From contig JANRDC010000031.1 in assembly GCA_030726725.1 (NCBI GenBank), positions 1 through 64,000 of the forward strand: 64,000 nucleotides of DNA, given 5' to 3'. Made by a program: the position numbers and the translations under genes. Of the stretch, positions 46,895-57,662 are shown piece after piece (positions within the stretch are counted from its first letter, which is position 1; each line of letters starts with the position of its first letter). Origin of the DNA: Flavobacteriaceae bacterium (GTDB lineage Bacteria > Bacteroidota > Bacteroidia > Flavobacteriales > Flavobacteriaceae). The notes under the pieces were generated by a model, which was not told the origin of the DNA, made no database searches, and saw only the letters and a program-made list of their open reading frames with translations.

Positions 46895-48664
46895 CTATCG
46901 ATATATTTGATCGTATAAGTCTTGGTACCTAGCTTGAATCGCTTTTCTTTTCAGTTTCATGGTGGGCGTCAGATGTCCTGCATCTGGTGTCCAAGCATCT
47001 GGTGTCAGCTTAAATAGCTTGATTTTCTCAAATTTGGCAAATTGCTCGTTGGCAGATTCCACTTCCCGTTCAATACGCGACAATACACGCGGGTGAGCGA
47101 TCAGTGCATTTCGGTCTAAAACACCTAACTCCTTTTTCTTGGCCCATTGTTCTAGGAACACAAAATCAGGTTGAATCAAAGCCGCGGGCATTTTCTCGCC
47201 ATCGCCCACGACCATCACTTGCTCGATAAATCTGGACTGTTTTAATCGGTTTTCGAGTAATTGAGGGGCTACGTATTTGCCCCCTGAGGTTTTAAACATT
47301 TCCTTTTTTCGGTCAGTGATCCGCAAAAACCCGTCCTCATCAATATGGCCAATATCTCCGGTGTGAAAATATCCGTTTTGGATGACAGAGGCAGTTAACT
47401 CGGGATCTTTGTAGTACCCCATCATGACTTGTGGTCCTTTGACAAGAATCTCACCGTCCTCAGCGATCTTGACCTCGGTCTCTGCGATCAACTTACCTAC
47501 AGTTCCTATCCTAAACTTGCCATCTCTCATGTCGTTTACGGACACTACTGGGGAAGTCTCTGTCAATCCATAGCCCTCCATAACCCCCATTTTAGCGGCG
47601 TTAAACACCCGGGCAAGTCTGGGTTGAAGCGCAGCACTTCCTGAGGCGATCAAACGCAGGTTTCCACCTAACGCTGCCCGCCACTTGCTGAAAATTAACC
47701 GATCGGCTATCTTCAATTGGAACTCGTACCAAGCGCCATTCTTCCCATATGGCTCATAGCGCAATCCCAGATCTAAAGCCCAGAAAAAGAGGGCTTTTTT
47801 AATACCTGTCAATGCAGCCCCTTTGGCCACAATACTGTCAAACACCTTTTCCAACAATCTGGGCACAGAAGTCATCACGTCTGGTTTGTGGCGTTGAAGA
47901 TCAGCCATCAAGGTCTCCAGTGATTCAGCGTAACACACCTTAACACCTGTGTACTGGTAGATATAGGTGATTACGCGTTCAAAAATATGGCATATCGGCA
48001 GGAAGCTCAAGGCTTTAGCCTGGCCGGGTACTAAAGGCAGGCGCTCGCAGGCATAAAGCACATTGGACACCACATTGTGGTGGGACAACATCACACCTTT
48101 GGGTTTTCCTGTAGTACCCGAGGTGTAGATAATCGTAGCTAAGTCCTCAGGCATAACTCCCTGGGCCAATGCATCCACTTCTTTTTGATTGCTTTGATCT
48201 GCCCCCATTTGAAGCAGTGCAGAAAAATGGAGACAATCAGGTACTTGATTAAATGAATACACTTCAACCAATGAGGTTTGGGGGCGTATCGCTTTGATTT
48301 TGTCGTACACCGTAGCACACGATACAAAACAATATTTAGATTCAGAGTGGTTCAGGATATATGCGTAGTCCTCCTCAGTAATCGTGGGATAAATCGGTAC
48401 ATTCTGGGCCCCAATCTGCATAATCCCTACATCGAGTATATTCCACTCCGTTCGGTTGGTCAATGAAATAACCGCGATCTTATCGTTTTTCTTTACCCCT
48501 AACCTCAGCAATGCTCTGCTGACTGCATGGGCCTGTTGCATAAATTCAGCAGAGGAAATCGACTGCCAAAGTCCTTGATACTTCATCTCATAGGCCTCCT
48601 CGAGCGGGAAATGATCCAATTGGTACTGAGCGAAATCAAAAAGACGGGTGGGCTGTTGGTTCAT
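46895..48664 (-). CDS. Long-chain fatty acid--CoA ligase (AMP-dependent)
   Basis: TIIYTSGTTGKPKGVMLSH, EGYGLTETSPV, GYFHTGDIGHIDEDGFLRITDRKKEMFKTSGGKYVAP. Confidence 0.94.
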   Translation of the reverse strand: MNQQPTRLFDFAQYQLDHFPLEEAYEMKYQGLWQSISSAEFMQQAHAVSRALLRLGVKKNDKIAVISLTNRTEWNILDVGIMQIGAQNVPIYPTITEEDYAYILNHSESKYCFVSCATVYDKIKAIRPQTSLVEVYSFNQVPDCLHFSALLQMGADQSNQKEVDALAQGVMPEDLATIIYTSGTTGKPKGVMLSHHNVVSNVLYACERLPLVPGQAKALSFLPICHIFERVITYIYQYTGVKVCYAESLETLMADLQRHKPDVMTSVPRLLEKVFDSIVAKGAALTGIKKALFFWALDLGLRYEPYGKNGAWYEFQLKIADRLIFSKWRAALGGNLRLIASGSAALQPRLARVFNAAKMGVMEGYGLTETSPVVSVNDMRDGKFRIGTVGKLIAETEVKIAEDGEILVKGPQVMMGYYKDPELTASVIQNGYFHTGDIGHIDEDGFLRITDRKKEMFKTSGGKYVAPQLLENRLKQSRFIEQVMVVGDGEKMPAALIQPDFVFLEQWAKKKELGVLDRNALIAHPRVLSRIEREVESANEQFAKFEKIKLFKLTPDAWTPDAGHLTPTMKLKRKAIQARYQDLYDQIYR

Positions 48665-48689
48665 AAAGGATATATTTCAACGAAAAATA

Positions 48690-48697
48690 CAAAAATA
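48690..48697 (-). promoter_or_regulatory. -7 element TATTTTTG upstream of acyl-CoA ligase
   Basis: caaaaata on +. Confidence 0.5.
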
Positions 48698-48715
48698 TCT
48701 ACCAAAAAGTAGATA
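48696..48715. promoter_or_regulatory. 20-bp palindrome TATCTAC-N6-GTAGATA, candidate MarR operator
   Basis: Perfect 7-bp arms between divergent acyl-CoA ligase and marR-fad genes. Confidence 0.55.
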
Positions 48716-48734
48716 AATTTTAACACTCATTTAC

Positions 48735-48746
48735 TATGCATGCATA
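48735..48746. promoter_or_regulatory. 12-bp palindrome TATGCATGCATA upstream of marR
   Basis: Self-complementary, 37 nt before MarR ATG. Confidence 0.35.
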
Positions 48747-48782
48747 ATATATTTTCTATATTTACGAACATTCACCGCGAAT

Positions 48783-49208
48783 ATGAGGGAGAGAACCATC
48801 GATTACAGCCTGCGCAATACTTGGCAGGGTATCGTCAAAATGTACAATGAAGCAGCAAAAAAAATGGACTCCACGATGGCCACGGGTTTTACTTTATTGA
48901 GTATTGATCCCAAAACCGGAACCCCGTCTACGGCACTTGGACCAAAAATGGGATTGGAATCAACCAGTATCTCTAGAATACTCAACACCCTGGAAAAAAA
49001 AGCGCTCATCGAACGCAAAGCTCACCCACAAGACGGACGAAGTGTATTGATTCACCTCACACCTGAGGGAATCAAAATGCGAGATCTCTCCAAATCTTTT
49101 GTGTTGGACTTTCACGATAAGGTGATGGAAAAAACCACAAAGATTCAACTAAAACATTTTTTTGAGGTCATGGACATCATCAATCAAATCACTACTGAAC
49201 GCAGTTAA
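48783..49208 (+). CDS. MarR-family transcriptional regulator
   Basis: 141 aa wHTH: GLESTSISRILNTLEKKALIERKAHPQDGRSVLIHLTPEG. Confidence 0.92.
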   Translation: MRERTIDYSLRNTWQGIVKMYNEAAKKMDSTMATGFTLLSIDPKTGTPSTALGPKMGLESTSISRILNTLEKKALIERKAHPQDGRSVLIHLTPEGIKMRDLSKSFVLDFHDKVMEKTTKIQLKHFFEVMDIINQITTERS

Positions 49209-49217
49209 TTCAACCAC

Positions 49218-51614
49218 ATGAACAGACACATCAAAAAAGCAGCCGTCATCGGTTCAGGAATTATGGGAAGTGGCATCGCCTGCCATCTAGCCAATATTGG
49301 TGTTGAGGTATTGCTTTTGGATGTTGTTCCAGATTTGAGCAACATCAAACCCGCAGACCTCAAAAAAATAGTGCAGCCCAGAAACTTTTTGGCGGAACGC
49401 GCCTTGGCTCAGGCACTCAAGCAAAAGCCTGCGCCATTGTACCACCCAGGATTTATCAATAGGATTACTCCGGGAAACATCGAAGATCATTTGCCTCAGA
49501 TCGCTGAGGTAGATTGGATTATCGAAGTGGTTGTGGAGCGATTGGATATCAAACAGCAGGTATTTGCCAGCATTGAAAAATACAGAAAGCCTGGAACCTT
49601 GATTACCTCCAACACCTCTGGGATTCCCATTCACTTGATGTCCGAGGGGCGCAGCCTTGATTTTCAGGAGCATTTTTGCGGGACACATTTTTTTAACCCT
49701 GCGCGATACCTCGATCTATTTGAAATCATACCCGGGCCAAAAACCAAGGCGGATGTACTGTCATTCTTGTCCCACTACGGAACTACATTCTTGGGAAAAA
49801 CATCCGTGATGGCCAAGGACACACCGGCCTTTATTGGAAACCGCATTGGGATTTTTGGCATTCAAAGTCTATTTCACCTCATCCAAAAATTGGAGATGAC
49901 GATTGAGGAGGTGGATAAACTAACCGGTCCAGTCATCGGCAGACCTAAATCTGCTACTTTTCGCACGGTCGACGTGGTTGGTCTAGACACTTTGGTGCAT
50001 GTGGCCAACGGAATAGCAGAGCACTGCCCTCATGACGAAAAACACCACTTGTTTCAAATACCCCATTTCATCCAACACATGATGGAACAAAAGTGGTTAG
50101 GCAGTAAAACTGGTGCTGGATTTTACAAGAAGGTGACCGCAGAAAACGGCACTACCTCCATACACGGTTTAGACTTAAAGACACTGACCTACAGAGCGCC
50201 TAAAAAAGCCTCTTTTGCCACCTTGGAAGGAACAAAATCCATCGATAGAGTGATTGATCGATTTGCCGTTTTGGTCGAAGGAAAGGACAAAGCTGGTGAA
50301 TTTTACAGGGCGTCATTTTCAGATATGTGGAGCTATATAGGTCACCGCATCCCCGAGATCACCGATGAGCTTTATCAAATTGACGATGCGATGAAGGCTG
50401 GTTTTGGGTGGGAGCACGGACCTTTTCAAATCTGGGATGCGGTCGGACTGGACAAAGGGCTTGAACTCATACAAGCGCAGGGAAACACCTGCGCTGCTTG
50501 GATAGAGGAAATGAAATCGCTAGGACATCGTTCGTTTTACAAGGTTGAGGATGGAGCTACGCTTTTCTACGATATCCCCACCAAAAAATACAAGCGTATT
50601 CCAGGTCAAGAGCAGCTCATCATTTTGGACAATATACGCACCCAAAAAGCGGTGTATCAAAACCCTGGACTGGTACTCACCGACTTGGGAGACGGCATAC
50701 TCAACGCGGAATTCCGTTCTAAAATGAACACCTTGGGTGGCGATGTACTGAGCGGATTAAATAAATCCCTTGACATCGCTGAAAAAGACTACCGAGGATT
50801 GGTCATTGGCAACCAAGGTGCTCATTTTTCGGTAGGTGCCAATATCGCCATGATATTTATGATGGCCGTAGAACAGGAATACGACGAGCTTAATATGGCT
50901 ATTAGGATGTTCCAAAACACCATGATGCGAATGCGCTATTCAAGCATACCTACGGTGGCTGCTATTCACGGAATGACTTTTGGCGGAGGATGTGAGCTAT
51001 CGCTTCACGCCGATCAAGTCGTAGCTGCTTCAGAAACATATATGGGACTGGTGGAGTTTGGTGTTGGGGTAATCCCTGGGGGCGGTGGAACCAAAGAACT
51101 AACCCTAAGGGCCTCAGATACCTATAAAGCCAATGATGTTGAGGTCAATCGACTGAGGGAGGCATTTTTAACCATAGCCATGGCCAAAGTATCCACTTCA
51201 GGCCACGAGGCATTTGATCTGGGTTTACTACAAAAAGGCAAGGACCACATCGTGGTGGGCAAACAGCGTTTGATCGCCAAGGCAAAAGCTCAGGCATTGT
51301 CTATGGCAGATCAAGGGTACACTCAGCCGATCATGCGCCAGGACATCAAAGTACTGGGACAACAATCTTTGGGTATGTTCCTGGTGGGAACTGATGCGAT
51401 GAAAGCAGGTCACTACATCTCTGAACACGATCGTAAAATTGCGGATAAGCTAGCTTATGTCATGTCGGGCGGAGATCTCTCAGAAGCGACAAACGTCAGT
51501 GAACAATATTTGCTTGATCTTGAGCGCGAAGCATTTCTGTCGCTGTGCACAGAACGAAAAACCCTGGAGCGCATTCAACATATGCTACAAACCGGTAAAC
51601 CCTTAAGAAACTAA
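49218..51614 (+). CDS. 3-hydroxyacyl-CoA dehydrogenase/enoyl-CoA hydratase (FadN-like)
   Basis: AAVIGSGIMGSGIACHLANIG; enoyl-CoA hydratase region HGMTFGGGCELSLHAD. Confidence 0.93.
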   Translation: MNRHIKKAAVIGSGIMGSGIACHLANIGVEVLLLDVVPDLSNIKPADLKKIVQPRNFLAERALAQALKQKPAPLYHPGFINRITPGNIEDHLPQIAEVDWIIEVVVERLDIKQQVFASIEKYRKPGTLITSNTSGIPIHLMSEGRSLDFQEHFCGTHFFNPARYLDLFEIIPGPKTKADVLSFLSHYGTTFLGKTSVMAKDTPAFIGNRIGIFGIQSLFHLIQKLEMTIEEVDKLTGPVIGRPKSATFRTVDVVGLDTLVHVANGIAEHCPHDEKHHLFQIPHFIQHMMEQKWLGSKTGAGFYKKVTAENGTTSIHGLDLKTLTYRAPKKASFATLEGTKSIDRVIDRFAVLVEGKDKAGEFYRASFSDMWSYIGHRIPEITDELYQIDDAMKAGFGWEHGPFQIWDAVGLDKGLELIQAQGNTCAAWIEEMKSLGHRSFYKVEDGATLFYDIPTKKYKRIPGQEQLIILDNIRTQKAVYQNPGLVLTDLGDGILNAEFRSKMNTLGGDVLSGLNKSLDIAEKDYRGLVIGNQGAHFSVGANIAMIFMMAVEQEYDELNMAIRMFQNTMMRMRYSSIPTVAAIHGMTFGGGCELSLHADQVVAASETYMGLVEFGVGVIPGGGGTKELTLRASDTYKANDVEVNRLREAFLTIAMAKVSTSGHEAFDLGLLQKGKDHIVVGKQRLIAKAKAQALSMADQGYTQPIMRQDIKVLGQQSLGMFLVGTDAMKAGHYISEHDRKIADKLAYVMSGGDLSEATNVSEQYLLDLEREAFLSLCTERKTLERIQHMLQTGKPLRN

Positions 51615-51616
51615 TC

Positions 51617-52804
51617 ATGAAAACAGCCTATATCGTAAAAGCCTACAGAACAGCTGTAGGTAAAGCGCCCAAAGGGGTGTTTCGCTTTAAAAGACCTGAC
51701 GAACTCGCCGCTGAGACAATCGAATTTCTGATTGATTCCCTGGGTGACTTTGACAAAACCCGTATTGACGATGTCATGGTCGGCAATGCCATGCCAGAGG
51801 CGGAACAAGGCCTGAACGTTGGGAGACTGATCTCTTTGATGGGGCTAAAAATCGATGATGTACCCGGGATGACCGTAAACAGATACTGCGCCTCAGGGCT
51901 TGAAACAATCGCTATCGCTACCGCAAAAATTCAAGCAGGTATGGCTGATTGCATCATCGCCGGTGGCGTAGAAAGCATGAGTTTTATTCCCATGGGGGGG
52001 TACAAACCCGTCCCAGACTATAAAGCCGCTCAGCAAGGACATCAGGACTATTATTGGGGAATGGGACTAACGGCAGAAGCCGTGGCCGAGCAATATCAGG
52101 TTTCTCGAGAAGACCAAGATCAATTCAGCTACCAATCCCACCAAAAAGCCATCGCTGCCCAAGAATCCGGGCGTTTTGACCGGCAAATAGTTCCGATCAC
52201 AGTAAACCAAGTAAAATTGGATGAAAACGGAAAAAAAATAACCCACCAATACACCGTGACCAAAGACGAAGGTCCCCGAAAAGACACCTCCGTAGAAGCA
52301 TTGGCCGGATTGCCTTCAGTGTTTGCCCAAGGAGGTAGTGTGACAGCGGGAAACAGCTCTCAGATGAGCGATGGCGCATCATTTGTTTTGGTGATGAGCG
52401 AGGAGCGTGTCAAAGAATTAGGGTTGACTCCCATAGCGCGCATGGTTCAGTATGCCGCTGCAGGTGTACCGCCAAAAATAATGGGCATAGGTCCTGTTAA
52501 AGCCATTCCCAAAGCACTTGAACTAGCGGGATTAAAGCTGAGCGATATCGGATTATTTGAACTCAACGAGGCGTTTGCCTCTCAATCACTGGCTGTGATC
52601 AGGACCTTGGGGATGGATCCGGACAAGGTGAATGTCAATGGAGGGGCCATTGCCCTGGGGCACCCATTGGGTTGTACCGGTGCTAAACTCACCACGCAAT
52701 TACTCGACGAGATGGACCAACGAAAAATGAACGGCCAATACGGAATCGTAACCATGTGCGTAGGAACAGGGCAGGGTGCTGCAGGAATTTTTGAATTGAT
52801 TTAA
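51617..52804 (+). CDS. fadA: Acetyl-CoA C-acyltransferase (thiolase)
   Basis: [49 protein letters not shown]. Confidence 0.95.
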   Translation: MKTAYIVKAYRTAVGKAPKGVFRFKRPDELAAETIEFLIDSLGDFDKTRIDDVMVGNAMPEAEQGLNVGRLISLMGLKIDDVPGMTVNRYCASGLETIAIATAKIQAGMADCIIAGGVESMSFIPMGGYKPVPDYKAAQQGHQDYYWGMGLTAEAVAEQYQVSREDQDQFSYQSHQKAIAAQESGRFDRQIVPITVNQVKLDENGKKITHQYTVTKDEGPRKDTSVEALAGLPSVFAQGGSVTAGNSSQMSDGASFVLVMSEERVKELGLTPIARMVQYAAAGVPPKIMGIGPVKAIPKALELAGLKLSDIGLFELNEAFASQSLAVIRTLGMDPDKVNVNGGAIALGHPLGCTGAKLTTQLLDEMDQRKMNGQYGIVTMCVGTGQGAAGIFELI

Positions 52805-52814
52805 AACGTGTATC

Positions 52815-54626
52815 ATGAACCAAGAAGCTAACGAATTTATCCTGAGAGGAGGACAGTTTATCGTCCAAGAAACACCTGCTGAATCGGTCTTCACCTTAGA
52901 AGATTTATCAGAGGAGCAAAAAATGATGCGTGAAAGCACCCAAGAATTCGTCGATCGCGAACTGTGGGCACATTGGCAGCGTTTTGAGCAGAAAGACTAC
53001 AAGTACACTGAAGAAACCATGAAAAAAGCTGCTGAATTAGGGCTTTTAGGGATCGCAGTACCTGAACAGTACGGGGGTATGGGGATGGGATTTGTCTCTA
53101 CCATGTTGGTGTGCGACTATATTTCCGGAGCCACAGGATCCTTTTCTACTGCATTTGGGGCACATACGGGAATCGGGACTATGCCGATTACGCTGTATGG
53201 TACCGAAGCGCAAAAAATGAAATACGTGCCTAAACTAGCCAGCGGCGAATGGTTTGGTGCATACTGCCTGACCGAACCCACTGCTGGATCAGATGCCAAT
53301 TCTGGCAAAACTAAAGCCGTGTTAAATCCAGAGGGCACCCATTATTTGATCAGCGGCCAGAAAATGTGGATTTCCAATGCTGGGTTTTGCCAGTTATTCA
53401 TCGTATTTGCCCGTATTGAGGACGACGCCAACATCACTGGATTTATTGTTGAAAACGATCCCAGCAATGGAATTACCCTGGGTGAAGAAGAACACAAAAT
53501 GGGGATTCACTCCTCCTCTACCCGACAGGTGTTCTTTAACGAAACAAAAGTTCCCGTGGAAAACATGCTTGCTGAACGCGGCATGGGCTTTAAAATAGCA
53601 ATGAATGCGCTCAATGTAGGGAGAATCAAACTAGCTGCAGCCTGTTTAGACGCTCAGCGCAGATTGGTCAATGAATCCGTTCACTACGCCAACAACCGCA
53701 TACAATTTAAAACCCCGATCGCTTCATTTGGGGCTATTCAAGCAAAAATTGCCCAGATGGCGACCAATGCCTATGTAGGTGAATCCGCTTGCTATCGCGC
53801 CGCTAAAGACATCGAGAAACGCATTGAACAACGCATCGCTCAAGGCAATACACATCAAGAAGCGGAACTCAAAGGCGTGGAGGAATACGCCATTGAATGC
53901 TCGATTCTCAAAGTGGCTGTTTCAGAGGATGTGCAACAAACAGCAGACGAAGGGGTTCAGATTTTTGGCGGGATGGGCTTTAGTGCTGATGCCCCCATGG
54001 AGTCAGCCTACCGCGATGCGCGCATTTCCCGAATTTATGAGGGAACTAACGAAATCAACCGTATGCTCATCATCGGCATGTTGCTCAAAAAAGCGATGAA
54101 AGGACACGTTGACTTGCTTGGGCCAGCTACGGCAGTGGGTGCGGAATTAATGGGAATACCCTCCTTTGACCTCCCTGAATACAACGAGATACTCTCCTTG
54201 GAAAAAGCTCACCTAGCACGACTCAAAAAAGCTTTCTTGATGGTCGCTGGAAAAGCCGTGGAGACCTACGGTATGGACCTAGAAAAACATCAAGAGTTAC
54301 TGATGGCAGCGGCTGACATATTGATCGAAATTTACATGGTGGAATCCGCGCTTCTGCGCACAGAAAAAAACCTAAAACGCTTCGGCGCAGACGCTCAAAA
54401 AACACAAATAGCCATGTGTCAGTGGCAGTTGTACCAAGCGACAGAGCTCATCCAGTCGAAAGGAAAAGAGGCGATTTTATCATTTGCTGAAGGAGACATG
54501 CAGCGCATATTGCTGATGGGGCTGAAGCGATTTACCAAATACGACACCTACCCCAACCCTATTGCCTTGAGTCGAGAAATAGCCAAAAGCATCCTGGAAA
54601 AAGGCAAATACACCCTGGACTCCTAG
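52815..54626 (+). CDS. Acyl-CoA dehydrogenase
   Basis: 603 aa; YCLTEPTAGSDANSGKT, QIFGGMGFSADAPMESAYRDARISRIYEGTNEINRMLI. Confidence 0.95.
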   Translation: MNQEANEFILRGGQFIVQETPAESVFTLEDLSEEQKMMRESTQEFVDRELWAHWQRFEQKDYKYTEETMKKAAELGLLGIAVPEQYGGMGMGFVSTMLVCDYISGATGSFSTAFGAHTGIGTMPITLYGTEAQKMKYVPKLASGEWFGAYCLTEPTAGSDANSGKTKAVLNPEGTHYLISGQKMWISNAGFCQLFIVFARIEDDANITGFIVENDPSNGITLGEEEHKMGIHSSSTRQVFFNETKVPVENMLAERGMGFKIAMNALNVGRIKLAAACLDAQRRLVNESVHYANNRIQFKTPIASFGAIQAKIAQMATNAYVGESACYRAAKDIEKRIEQRIAQGNTHQEAELKGVEEYAIECSILKVAVSEDVQQTADEGVQIFGGMGFSADAPMESAYRDARISRIYEGTNEINRMLIIGMLLKKAMKGHVDLLGPATAVGAELMGIPSFDLPEYNEILSLEKAHLARLKKAFLMVAGKAVETYGMDLEKHQELLMAAADILIEIYMVESALLRTEKNLKRFGADAQKTQIAMCQWQLYQATELIQSKGKEAILSFAEGDMQRILLMGLKRFTKYDTYPNPIALSREIAKSILEKGKYTLDS

Positions 54627-54702
54627 CGAGGCTACCGCGCTAAAAAAAAACCATAAGGGTTAGCGATAAAATGCTATTTTTAAGGTTCAAACTTTGTGAA
54701 CC

Positions 54703-56034
54703 ATGAAATATTGGCTTTTATCGCTGACCCTTTTTGGCACCTTAGCTGTGTCCGCCCAATCTCCAAAAGATATCTACCGAATTATCGATTCAGTCTCTCA
54801 AGAACGCATCGCTCATGATGTAGCCAAACTAGCCGGATTCGGCACGAGACACACCCTTTCTGACACCTTGTCGTCGAAGCGCGGTATCGGAGCAGCCAGG
54901 AGATGGATCAAAGCTGAGTTTAAAAAAATTGCTGCAGATTGTTCCAACTGCATTGAAGTCAAGGAACAACACAACCTGGTATCCAAAGGAAGCGGTGACC
55001 GTATTGTCAAAGACGTCAATATCGTGAACATCCTGGCCATACAACACAGCAAAAAAAATCCAAAGCGATTTGTCATGATGAGTGGAGATATAGACTCCCG
55101 CATCAGCGATCCCAACGATTACACCAACGATAGCCCAGGGGCCAACGACAATGCCAGTGGAATGGCTGGAACTATTGAGGCAGCTAGAGTGTTGTCTCGG
55201 TACGATTTTGACTATGGAATCATCTATGCGGGATTGTCTGGAGAAGAGCAAGGATTGTTTGGTGGGGCTGGATTGGCCCAGTGGATTAAAGAACAAGGAT
55301 GGGAATTGATCGGCGTGATCAACAACGATATGATCGGCAACATCAGTGGTGTGGATGGCGTGGTGAGCAACAGAGATTTCAGAATTTTCTCTGAACCAAC
55401 CCCGGTGACAGAATCTGAAGCGGCCAGAAAAGCCAGAAGATTTTATGGAGGAGAGGTGGATGGAGTTTCTCGTCAGCTAGCCCGATATGTCCATAAAACT
55501 GTGCAAACCTATATGCCCGAAATGAATCCCATGATGGTCTATCGACTAGATCGATTTGGACGTGGTGGACACCACAGACCCTTTAATGACGCTGGATTTG
55601 CTGGGATTCGCATCATGGAGGCCCACGAAGACTACACCAAACAGCACCAAGACATCAGAACGGAAAACGGAATTGACTATGGCGATGTGCTTTCCGGTGT
55701 CGACTTTGCCTACAATGCAAAACTCACAGCGGTAAACGCAATTTCACTGGCATCGCTGGCTTGGGCACCTGCTGCCCCTGATCAAGTTTCCATAGGAGGA
55801 ATCGTAGAAGCGGATACGCGTTTACGGTGGGCTCCAGTGGCTGATGCCGCTTATTACAAAGTGTATTGGCGGGATACCACCTCCCCAACCTGGGACCATC
55901 ACCGCATCATTTACGGAGCAAATGAAGCCACTTTAAAAGGAATCGTGATCGACAATTATTTCTTCGGTGTCGCGGCTGTCGATGCCGATGGCTTTGAAAG
56001 TATGGTGGTATTTCCCAACAAAATAATGCGTTGA
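54703..56034 (+). CDS. Secreted M28-family metallopeptidase with C-terminal Fn3-like domain
   Basis: Signal peptide; SPGANDNASGMAGTIE, AGLSGEEQGLFGG; C-terminal beta-rich RLRWAPVADAAYYKVYWR. Confidence 0.9.
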   Translation: MKYWLLSLTLFGTLAVSAQSPKDIYRIIDSVSQERIAHDVAKLAGFGTRHTLSDTLSSKRGIGAARRWIKAEFKKIAADCSNCIEVKEQHNLVSKGSGDRIVKDVNIVNILAIQHSKKNPKRFVMMSGDIDSRISDPNDYTNDSPGANDNASGMAGTIEAARVLSRYDFDYGIIYAGLSGEEQGLFGGAGLAQWIKEQGWELIGVINNDMIGNISGVDGVVSNRDFRIFSEPTPVTESEAARKARRFYGGEVDGVSRQLARYVHKTVQTYMPEMNPMMVYRLDRFGRGGHHRPFNDAGFAGIRIMEAHEDYTKQHQDIRTENGIDYGDVLSGVDFAYNAKLTAVNAISLASLAWAPAAPDQVSIGGIVEADTRLRWAPVADAAYYKVYWRDTTSPTWDHHRIIYGANEATLKGIVIDNYFFGVAAVDADGFESMVVFPNKIMR

Positions 56035-57662
56035 TGAATTATAAACATTGGTTTTTAGTCAGTGCATTGGTGGCCATTTCGGGTGCACAAGCCCAACAAC
56101 AATTCACCCAACAAGACACCTTAAGGGGCAGCATTGGCCCTGGAAGGATCTGGTGGGATGTAATAAGCTATGACCTAAATGTCAAGATTGATCCGGCACA
56201 GAAAACAATTTCTGGCAGCAACACCATCACCTACCAACCAACGGCTGAGGGAACTTGGATGCAGATAGATCTTCAAGAGCCACTAGTGATTGATTCAGTC
56301 AAGCAAAAAGGGGCTCACCTACCCTTCAAACGAATGGGTAATGCCTACTGGATTGACAAACTCCTCACCAGCCCGGTCGACCAAACCCTCGAATTGATTG
56401 TATACTATCACGGAAGCCCTAGAACTGCCATACGCGCTCCGTGGGATGGAGGTTTTTCCTGGGATATCGACCAAAATGGCGCTCCATTTATCGCTACTTC
56501 CTGTCAGGGACTTGGCGCGTCTGTGTGGTGGCCCAACAAGGACCATATGTATGACGAAGCGGAAAAAATGAAAATTTCCGTCACTGTGCCCGAGGGACTT
56601 AAAGACATTTCCAACGGGCAATTAATCGATGAGTTTACGGATGCGGGATGGACTACTTATGTTTGGCAGGTAAACAATCCGATCAACAATTATGGGGTCA
56701 ATGTTAACATAGGCCAATACGTTCATTTTGGCGAAACCTACTCCGGTGAATCAGGGCCGCTCAAGATGGACTATTATGTGCTGCCCGAGGATTTACCGGC
56801 AGCTCAAAATCAATTCAAACAAGCTGCCCAGATGATGGAAGCCTTGGAGTATTGGTTGGGACCCTATCCCTTTTACGAAGATGGATTTAAACTGGTTCAG
56901 GTTCCGTATTTGGGCATGGAACACCAGAGTTCGGTGACCTATGGCAATGGATTTGAAAATGGGTACCGAGGAACAGATCTGTCCGGAACAGGTTGGGGCT
57001 TAAAGTTTGATTTTATTATTATTCACGAATCAGCCCACGAGTGGTTTGCCAACAACATCACCTATCGAGATTCTGCCGACATGTGGGTACACGAGGGGTT
57101 TACAGCATATAGCGAAAGTTTATACCTTGATTACTATTTCGGTCCAGAAGCGGCCTCAGAATACATCAGAGGAACCAGAAAACGCATACAAAATGACGCG
57201 CCTATTATTGCTCCCTATGGCGTAAATGCCACCGGATCCGGAGACATGTACTACAAAGGGGCCAATCTGCTTCAGATGATTCGCAGAATGGTGAATCACG
57301 ACGCGCATTGGCGAGAAATTTTGCGCAAAATGAACCGTGAATTTTATCACCAAACAGTGACTACCCAGCAGATCGAATCTTTTCTAATTCGAGAAACAGG
57401 ACTAGATCTAGCCCCTGTTTTTGATCAATACCTCAGGGACACACGCATTCCTGTTTTGGCCCTCAAACAAATGCCAGAAGGAGTGGCTGTCCGTTTTGAA
57501 AACACCATTAATGGATTCAACATGCCTATCCATTTGACCAGCGAACAAACGGAAATTGAAGTGAGGGTATCCCAGACATGGCAGACTGTTCCTGAACTGA
57601 AAAATTATAAATCAATATCTTGGCATCCAGACTATTATATCAACTCAATTCAAGTAAAATAA
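56034..57662 (+). CDS. Secreted M1-family metallopeptidase
   Basis: Zinc motif IIHESAHEWFANNITYRDSADMWVHEGFTAYSES (HEXXH-X18-E). Confidence 0.9.
   Translation: MNYKHWFLVSALVAISGAQAQQQFTQQDTLRGSIGPGRIWWDVISYDLNVKIDPAQKTISGSNTITYQPTAEGTWMQIDLQEPLVIDSVKQKGAHLPFKRMGNAYWIDKLLTSPVDQTLELIVYYHGSPRTAIRAPWDGGFSWDIDQNGAPFIATSCQGLGASVWWPNKDHMYDEAEKMKISVTVPEGLKDISNGQLIDEFTDAGWTTYVWQVNNPINNYGVNVNIGQYVHFGETYSGESGPLKMDYYVLPEDLPAAQNQFKQAAQMMEALEYWLGPYPFYEDGFKLVQVPYLGMEHQSSVTYGNGFENGYRGTDLSGTGWGLKFDFIIIHESAHEWFANNITYRDSADMWVHEGFTAYSESLYLDYYFGPEAASEYIRGTRKRIQNDAPIIAPYGVNATGSGDMYYKGANLLQMIRRMVNHDAHWREILRKMNREFYHQTVTTQQIESFLIRETGLDLAPVFDQYLRDTRIPVLALKQMPEGVAVRFENTINGFNMPIHLTSEQTEIEVRVSQTWQTVPELKNYKSISWHPDYYINSIQVK

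Noticed and set aside
57620-57661. Upstream extension of the Asp-box protein ORF
   Set aside because: Overlaps the M1 peptidase end; the signal peptide starts at ATG 57662
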